A program made the position numbers and the translations under genes. Source: Cysteiniphilum litorale (GTDB lineage Bacteria > Pseudomonadota > Gammaproteobacteria > Francisellales > Francisellaceae). From it: a DNA stretch of 34,040 nt. The stretch is taken from the NCBI RefSeq assembly GCF_003428165.1, contig NZ_QLIQ01000030.1, forward strand, positions 1 through 34,040. The letters are read 5' to 3'. The notes beneath the pieces are model-generated. The model was given only the letters and a program-made list of their open reading frames with translations. It made no database searches and had not been told where the DNA came from. Shown piece after piece: positions 29,477 through 34,040 of the stretch (its first letter is position 1; the number at the start of each line of letters is the position of its first letter).

Positions 29477-30352
29477 ATGAAATTATCAGGATTTACCTTT
29501 TTACGCAATGCCGAAGAGCTATGCTTTCCCTACATTCAATCGATTAAGTCTATTTTGCCAATCTGTGATGAGTTTGTAATCGCTTTGGGACAGTCGCAAG
29601 ATAATAGTCCCGAGGTTTTGCAGCAGTTAGCAAAAGAGCATCCGAAGATTAAAGTTATCGAAACAGTATGGAATGAACATATGCAGGTAAAGGGTTATAC
29701 CTATGCCCAGCAGAAAATGATTGCCCAGTTTGCTTGTACTGGAGATTGGCTTTTTTATTTAGAGGGTGATGAGATCGTGCATGAAAATGATCTTCAGACG
29801 ATTAAAGAGGCGTTACATCGTTATAAAGATGACCAAGAAGTTGAAGCCTTAGCATTTCATTATTACCATTTTTATGGCAATGCTAATACGTATCTGTCAT
29901 CACCGACTTGGTATCGTTATGCGCCAAGAATCATTAAGGCAAGTGTTAGAAGTTATGCGCCTGATGGTTTGTATTGGTTGGTTCTTGATCCTAAGAAGTC
30001 TAATCGTATCGCACGCTACCCAAAGGCGAAATTACTGGATAATTATATCTATCATTATGGTTGGGTGCGACCTGAGGCGGCAATGAGTAAGAAAATCAGC
30101 CAAGTGAATAAGCATTGGGGCAAATCTGAAGGTTTTGACTCAAAATACAGTGATATTGATCATCAAATTTTAACCGAATTTAAGGGGGTTCACCCTAAGA
30201 TTATCGAGGGCTTTTTTGTCAAAGAAGAAGGGCTGTTCAAAGCCAATCCAAATCATGTTCTAACCAAAAAAGAAAAACGCCAACGTTTTAAAATGAAACT
30301 TGAGAAATTATTCGGTTTGGACTTAAGTCGCAAGTATTTCAAAAAAATCTAG
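29477..30352 (+). CDS. Family 2-like glycosyltransferase
   Basis: A 291-residue protein with a GT-A, GT2-like N-terminal half. The start KLSGFTFLRNAEELCFPY is followed by the sugar-nucleotide region CDEFVIALGQSQDNSPE. The metal-binding acidic motif is in DWLFYLEGDEIVHEND near residue 100. The C-terminal half is charged, with aromatic runs (HYYHFYGNANTYLSSPTWYR) and a basic tail (KKEKRQRFKMKLEKLF). It has no membrane helices, so it is probably a soluble or peripheral enzyme of surface polysaccharide or glycan synthesis (inference). ATG 29477 is preferred because it gives the family-typical N-terminus, and ATG 29462 is an alternative. Neither has a clear ribosome site. No other glycan genes are adjacent. 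Confidence 0.82.
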   Translation: MKLSGFTFLRNAEELCFPYIQSIKSILPICDEFVIALGQSQDNSPEVLQQLAKEHPKIKVIETVWNEHMQVKGYTYAQQKMIAQFACTGDWLFYLEGDEIVHENDLQTIKEALHRYKDDQEVEALAFHYYHFYGNANTYLSSPTWYRYAPRIIKASVRSYAPDGLYWLVLDPKKSNRIARYPKAKLLDNYIYHYGWVRPEAAMSKKISQVNKHWGKSEGFDSKYSDIDHQILTEFKGVHPKIIEGFFVKEEGLFKANPNHVLTKKEKRQRFKMKLEKLFGLDLSRKYFKKI

Positions 30353-30362
30353 CATAAAAGTT

Positions 30363-30392
30363 TTGACAGCTGTAAAAGGCAAACGTTATAGT
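30363..30392 (+). promoter_or_regulatory. Sigma-70 promoter of the lysC-dapB-dapA operon
   Basis: A consensus TTGACA (30363-30368) and TATAGT (30387-30392) are separated by 18 bases. The start would be near 30399, about 50 bases upstream of the lysine riboswitch aptamer. Confidence 0.7.
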
Positions 30393-30448
30393 AAAAAAGT
30401 CGCGTTACCGTGACAAAAGATTAAATTTAAAGAGTTTAAAAAATAAAA

Positions 30449-30611
30449 GAAGAGGTGCGCAAGCTACAGCGCTTTTGTGAAGATCATAACATCTAGCGAT
30501 CAACAGCAATAGAGCAAGCGCCGAAAGTAATGATGTGTTATGGCTGAATTACTTGGGTCTGCTGCTAAAAGGCAGCAGGACTGTCACGTCAACAAAGACG
30601 TGGGGCGCTTC
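30449..30611 (+). promoter_or_regulatory. Lysine riboswitch (L box)
   Basis: The conserved lysine-aptamer elements are in order: AGAGGTGCGC at 30451-30460, AGCGATCAA in the P2 arm, GCGCCGAAAG near 30528-30537, the P4 hairpin CTGCTGC/GGCAGCAG around 30570-30588, and GGACTGTCACGTC with its partner GACGTGGGGCGCTTC up to 30611. P1 is closed by GAAG (30449-30452) with CTTC (30608-30611). The position, directly before lysC, fits lysine feedback on the operon. No poly-T terminator hairpin is evident between the aptamer and the lysC ribosome site (GGAG at 30681-30684), so translational control is more likely, but this is inferred. Confidence 0.93.
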
Positions 30612-30692
30612 GGTTGTATTTGTATTTTTGTCAAACACATGAGTCAAATTTTGCAAAAGCCGTAACCCCGTGTCGATAAATGGAGAAGCTTT

Positions 30693-32087
30693 ATGCAAAA
30701 CCCTTTTGTCGTCGCGAAGTTTGGAGGCACAAGTGTCGCTAATCTAAACGCGATCTGCCAATGCGCAGAAATTATCAAGTCTTCGCCAAGTGTGCGCGTT
30801 GTTGTCGTGAGTGCACAATCAGGGGTAACCAATCTCTTGGTAAAGTTGGCGCATCATGTAAAGTCTGTGCATGAGATTTCAGGTATTGTTGATGATATTA
30901 AAAACATACTAACACCAATTGTTGAAGCGATTGATTGCACTTATTTGCACAGCGATATAAAACAGCGTATAGATGATCTTGTGTTTCTGGCACAAATGAG
31001 TGTGCGTCTGAATACCAAAGAGCTAAGCGATGAGATATTATCATTTGGTGAGCGGATCTCAGCGCAACTTGTCGCGGCAATTTTCAGACAGAATAAGATT
31101 AACGCTCAGTACTTTAATGTGCAAACCGTGATGAAAACCAATAGTAATTTCTCTCAAGCAAAGCCCAATTTAGATGAGATTAAAGCACAAGTGACGACAC
31201 ATATGCTGCCACTGCTACTTGCTGATCAAGTGCTCATCTGTGAGGGTTTTATTGGTATGGATGCAAAAGGTAAAACAACGACCTTAGGTCGAGGTGGAAG
31301 CGACTATAGTGCGGCTCTTTTAGCACAGGCTTTGCAAGCAAAGTCGGTGAAAATCTGGACGGATGTTGCGGGTATTTATGAAGCTGATCCACGCATTATT
31401 CCACAAGCGCGAGCGATTGAGAGTTTAAGCTTTAATGAGGCAGCAGAGCTTGCTACCTTTGGTGCTAAAGTTTTGCATCCGGCAACCTTATGGCCGGCAA
31501 TAAGTAGCAATATTGATGTATTTGTGGGCTCTACGTTTTCGCCTAAAATGGGCGGTACTTGGATTACTGCCAAGGGTAATAGCTTAAAGGAGCCACCGCA
31601 AATTCGCGCGATTGCTGAGCGTAAAAACCAGCTTTTAATGACACTCAAAAGCTTTGACATGTTTCATGCACAGGGTTTTTTAGCCAAAGTATTTAGTATT
31701 TTAGCCAAACACAATATATCGGTTGATTTGGTGACGACAAGTGAAGTAAGTATTGCTTTAACCTTGGATCATATAGGTAGCCAGTCAGTAGGTGAAAGCC
31801 TATTAACCGAAGCACTATTAGATGAGCTGCAATCCATCGGTAATCTTGAGATTAGTGTCGAGCACAACTTATCATTGATTGCAGTGGTGGGGAATCGATT
31901 ACATCAGCACAAAGGAATAAGTGCTAAGCTCTTTGCCGCTCTTGAAAGTTATAATGTTCGCCTTTTCAGCCACGGCGCAAGTGGGCATAATATCTGCCTG
32001 TTAGTAGCAGCAGAAGATGCAAAGGGTGTAATGATGGATATTTATACACATCTCTTTAGTGAATCAACTAAGGAGCGTGTGCGATGA
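30693..32087 (+). CDS. lysC: Aspartate kinase (lysine-sensitive type)
   Basis: A 464-residue monofunctional aspartokinase, phosphorylating aspartate as the first step to lysine, diaminopimelate, threonine and methionine. The kinase domain has KFGGTSVAN (9-17), the aspartate-site SFGERISAQLVA, TTLGRGGSDYSAALLAQAL and IWTDVAGIYEADPRI, and FGAKVLHPATLWPA. Two C-terminal ACT domains (from about 305, LLMTLKSFDMFHAQGFLAKV and LIAVVGNRLHQHKGISAKLF) give allosteric control. No homoserine dehydrogenase domain is fused. GGAG lies seven bases upstream of the ATG, and a lysine riboswitch precedes the gene. The stop overlaps dapB as ATGA. Confidence 0.96.
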   Translation: MQNPFVVAKFGGTSVANLNAICQCAEIIKSSPSVRVVVVSAQSGVTNLLVKLAHHVKSVHEISGIVDDIKNILTPIVEAIDCTYLHSDIKQRIDDLVFLAQMSVRLNTKELSDEILSFGERISAQLVAAIFRQNKINAQYFNVQTVMKTNSNFSQAKPNLDEIKAQVTTHMLPLLLADQVLICEGFIGMDAKGKTTTLGRGGSDYSAALLAQALQAKSVKIWTDVAGIYEADPRIIPQARAIESLSFNEAAELATFGAKVLHPATLWPAISSNIDVFVGSTFSPKMGGTWITAKGNSLKEPPQIRAIAERKNQLLMTLKSFDMFHAQGFLAKVFSILAKHNISVDLVTTSEVSIALTLDHIGSQSVGESLLTEALLDELQSIGNLEISVEHNLSLIAVVGNRLHQHKGISAKLFAALESYNVRLFSHGASGHNICLLVAAEDAKGVMMDIYTHLFSESTKERVR

Positions 32088-32758
32088 AAGTAGCAATAAT
32101 CGGTCGAGGTAAAACGGGTAAAGCCGTACTTGATCTTTTAAAAGAAGATGAGATAAGTGATGTATTTGATTCACAAAACTTAGTTACTGTCGAAAAACTC
32201 AATAAGGCAACAGTGGCAATCGTTTTCGTCAGTGCTGATGTTTTAAGACAAATATTGCCCGTGCTTTTGCAAAGTAAAGTCTCTGTCGTTTGCGGCACCA
32301 CAGGATTTCATTATGATGAAACCTTAATACAACGCATCAAACAATCAGGACAAACCTGGGTGGTAGCGAATAACTTTAGTCTGTCGATGGTACTGATAAA
32401 AGAGATGCTAAACACCTTAGGTAATCTGCAAAACTTAGTGACAAATAGTCACTTTCACTTAACAGAAACACATCACACGCAAAAGCTTGATGCACCCAGT
32501 GGTACTGCCGTGTCATGGCAATCATGGCTTAATGTGAAAGAATGCCCTATTGAGTCTATTCGTAAAGAAGATGTAAAGGGTGAGCATGTATTAAAGGTGG
32601 AAAACCCTTATGAAACCATTGAATTAAAGCATGTGGCGCATGATAGCAAGCTTTTTGCTGAGGGTGCCGTATGGAGCGCGCGCTTTGTGTGTGAAAATAA
32701 ATTAAATGCTGGGTTTTACCAGTTTGATGAATTAGTAAGAGGTGTGTCATGGCAATAA
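32084..32758 (+). CDS. dapB: 4-hydroxy-tetrahydrodipicolinate reductase, short form
   Basis: NAD(P)H-dependent reduction in the diaminopimelate/lysine pathway. It has an N-terminal Rossmann start VAIIGRGKTGKAV (GxGxxG at 7-12), CGTTGF at about 70-75, and ANNFSLSMVL. The catalytic stretch is ETHHTQKLDAPSGTA (paired His, Lys and the DAPSGTA loop), and the C-terminal motif is HDSKLFAEGAVWSARF. At 224 residues it is about 50 shorter than E. coli DapB. Roughly 30 residues are missing between the nucleotide loop and FDSQNLV, and a loop before the KGEHVL region is also missing. All recognisable active-site residues remain, so it is a compact form rather than a fragment. The ATG overlaps the lysC stop (ATGA). 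The dapA start lies 10 bases inside its end. Confidence 0.93.
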   Translation: MKVAIIGRGKTGKAVLDLLKEDEISDVFDSQNLVTVEKLNKATVAIVFVSADVLRQILPVLLQSKVSVVCGTTGFHYDETLIQRIKQSGQTWVVANNFSLSMVLIKEMLNTLGNLQNLVTNSHFHLTETHHTQKLDAPSGTAVSWQSWLNVKECPIESIRKEDVKGEHVLKVENPYETIELKHVAHDSKLFAEGAVWSARFVCENKLNAGFYQFDELVRGVSWQ

Positions 32759-33654
32759 ATATTAACAACAATACCTACACAGCAGTCGTTACACCAATGT
32801 TTGAAGGTGGTGAGATTGATCTGGTGAGTTTTGAGCGACTGCTACGCAAACAAGAAGCCGCTGATTGTGGTGTGTTGATTTTAGGTAGCACGGGTGAAGC
32901 TTTAGCATTGAGTTATGAAGAGCAATGCCAAGTGGTGAGATTTGCCTGTGGCTTAGGGCTTAAAGTCCCCTTACTTGTTGGTGTGGGCGGTTATCAATTG
33001 GTCGAGCAGCTTAAGTGGGTTGAGTTTTGTAACGCTCAAGCGGTTGATGGCTTTTTGATGGTCACGCCGATTTATGCCAAGCCTGGCACTCAAGGGCAAA
33101 TTGCTTGGTTTAGTGCATTATTAGACAAAGCAAACAAGCCATGTATGCTATATAACGTGCCATCAAGAACGGGAGTGAATCTTTGCTTTGATACTTTTTC
33201 TGCACTTAAAAATCATCCGAATTTATGGGCATTGAAAGAAGCTTCAGGTGATATCTCACGCTTTAAATGTTATGTACAAATAGCGCCACACGTTAATGTA
33301 TATAGTGGCGAGGATGCGATGATGCCGGAGCTTGCCAAAGTCGGTGGCAAAGGCTTGGTGTCAGTGGTTTCCAATTTATGGCCAAAAGAAGCCAAAGCCT
33401 ATGTTGAAACTTCGTTGCGTTTTGAAGCGGATGAAGCCTTAAGCCGTTTATGGCAAGATGCAACTGCTGCATGCTTTAGTGTCGCAAATCCCATTCCGGC
33501 AAAAGCGTGGCTTGCACATATGGGTGTTATTGATAGTAATACTTTACGCTTGCCGTTGATTGCTCAAGAGCTAACAAGTATTGAGCGTTTGCAACAAGCC
33601 AATGCCGAGATTCAAAGTTATTATACCGTTCGTGAATCATTTTGTGGTGTTTAG
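32749..33654 (+). CDS. dapA: 4-hydroxy-tetrahydrodipicolinate synthase
   Basis: A 301-residue class I aldolase that condenses pyruvate and aspartate semialdehyde, the first committed lysine/diaminopimelate step. Schiff-base Lys163 is in ALKEASGD, Tyr135 in MLYNVPSRTG, and GSTGEA at 46-51 supplies Thr48. In E. coli the equivalent motif is GTTGES, so the first Thr is Ser here, a common variant. GAGG precedes the ATG inside the dapB coding sequence, and the genes overlap by 10 bases. It is the last gene of the lysC-dapB-dapA unit. Together with the riboswitch this gives a lysine-controlled module. Confidence 0.95.
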   Translation: MAININNNTYTAVVTPMFEGGEIDLVSFERLLRKQEAADCGVLILGSTGEALALSYEEQCQVVRFACGLGLKVPLLVGVGGYQLVEQLKWVEFCNAQAVDGFLMVTPIYAKPGTQGQIAWFSALLDKANKPCMLYNVPSRTGVNLCFDTFSALKNHPNLWALKEASGDISRFKCYVQIAPHVNVYSGEDAMMPELAKVGGKGLVSVVSNLWPKEAKAYVETSLRFEADEALSRLWQDATAACFSVANPIPAKAWLAHMGVIDSNTLRLPLIAQELTSIERLQQANAEIQSYYTVRESFCGV

Positions 33655-33848
33655 TGTCGAAGAAGTTTTAAATTCTTTTGAAGGACTGGATTGCAGGTAA
33701 TAGCTAGGACTATTATCAAAATTCAATCATTCGAAAGGATCAAAAATTCAATGACAGAAATACTGTAAGATGGTTTGCGGGCGGTATATTAGCATATCTG
33801 TGTCAGTTAAATGTAATGAATAAATCAACTGAACTTTCCCAAGTTTTG
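33655..33848. other. AT-rich region after dapA
   Basis: I see no supported gene here. A short AAGAA/TTCTT pairing at about 33660-33680 with a brief T-run could be a weak dapA terminator. A short run, GTTTGCGGGCGGTATATTAG near 33773-33792, is more GC-rich than its surroundings, and I cannot assign it. Confidence 0.4.
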
Positions 33849-34040
33849 TTAAGCGGCAAGCCCAATAATCATTTGAATCCATGAATTTCTATGATTTTTT
33901 AGCTCAGATTCACCATTTTGACAAACCCTGAGTTTATTCTGACGCTTTATCAACAACTTTCGTGCCGCAGAAAAGGTGTATTGCGGCTTAGTGCCATTAT
34001 GTGTTAGCTCATTGACTGCATCACTTGGAAGATGCATGAC
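33849..34040 (-). CDS. Unidentified open frame, continuing beyond right edge
   Basis: The minus strand is open from the right edge to a TAA at 33849. An ATG at 34037 would give 62 residues, but the frame is still open upstream of it (GTC at 34040-34038), so this may be the C-terminal part of a longer gene. The sequence (MHLPSDAVNELTHNGTKPQY at the ATG, then basic KLLIKRQNKL, ending WIQMIIGLAA) has no motif that I recognise. A chance frame or a decayed transposase end cannot be excluded. Confidence 0.35.
   Translation of the reverse strand, partial: VMHLPSDAVNELTHNGTKPQYTFSAARKLLIKRQNKLRVCQNGESELKNHRNSWIQMIIGLAA

Overview
The window is a low-GC gammaproteobacterial chromosome segment. The evidence is an E. 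coli-like RpoB and RpoC, RpoS, a three-segment SecE, type II citrate synthase, and the order tRNA-Tyr/Gly/Thr-tuf-tRNA-Trp-secE-nusG-rplKAJL-rpoBC. Two MFS carriers, a QseC-like kinase with no adjacent regulator and the general protein style suggest the Francisella/Fastidiosibacter side of the class. Francisella itself is known to lack RpoS, so a relative is more likely than Francisella. This placement is inference from single genes, not phylogeny.

Layout. 1-969: the right part of an insertion sequence running off the left edge, carrying a 5'-partial view of a transposase. It has cut the 3' end of an MFS drug-efflux-type gene (928-2016). 2300-5137: gpmI and serS. 5171-5221: a GC-rich double-hairpin repeat between convergent genes. 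5256-10749: a second MFS transporter, a flavodoxin-like protein, an sseA/hydrolase pair, gltA and a small membrane protein. 10919-11953: rpoS with a very acidic N-terminus. 11954-12496: a non-coding stretch with a promoter and an imperfect palindrome, leading to an orphan QseC-like sensor kinase. 13980-14585: a secreted DUF4124 protein.

14656-28607 is the translation/transcription core: a promoter, three tRNAs, tuf, tRNA-Trp, a hairpin terminator, secE-nusG, a structured L11 leader, rplK-rplA, an L10-type leader, rplJ-rplL, a hairpin, rpoB-rpoC and a strong terminator. 28659-30352: trpC standing alone (with a Leu at a normally Glu active-site position), and divergently a family 2 glycosyltransferase. 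30363-33654: a promoter, a lysine riboswitch and the overlapping lysC-dapB-dapA operon, forming a lysine-repressed entry to the diaminopimelate/lysine pathway. The right edge holds a short open frame of unknown identity that continues out of the window.

I found no CRISPR array, prophage, toxin-antitoxin pair or clearly new multi-gene system. The most useful observations are the IS-generated fusion end of the MFS gene, a transposase frame that is incomplete at the left edge, the overlapping terminator and promoter before secE, the palindrome at the kinase promoter, the variant TrpC active site, the acidic RpoS N-terminus and the lysine riboswitch operon.
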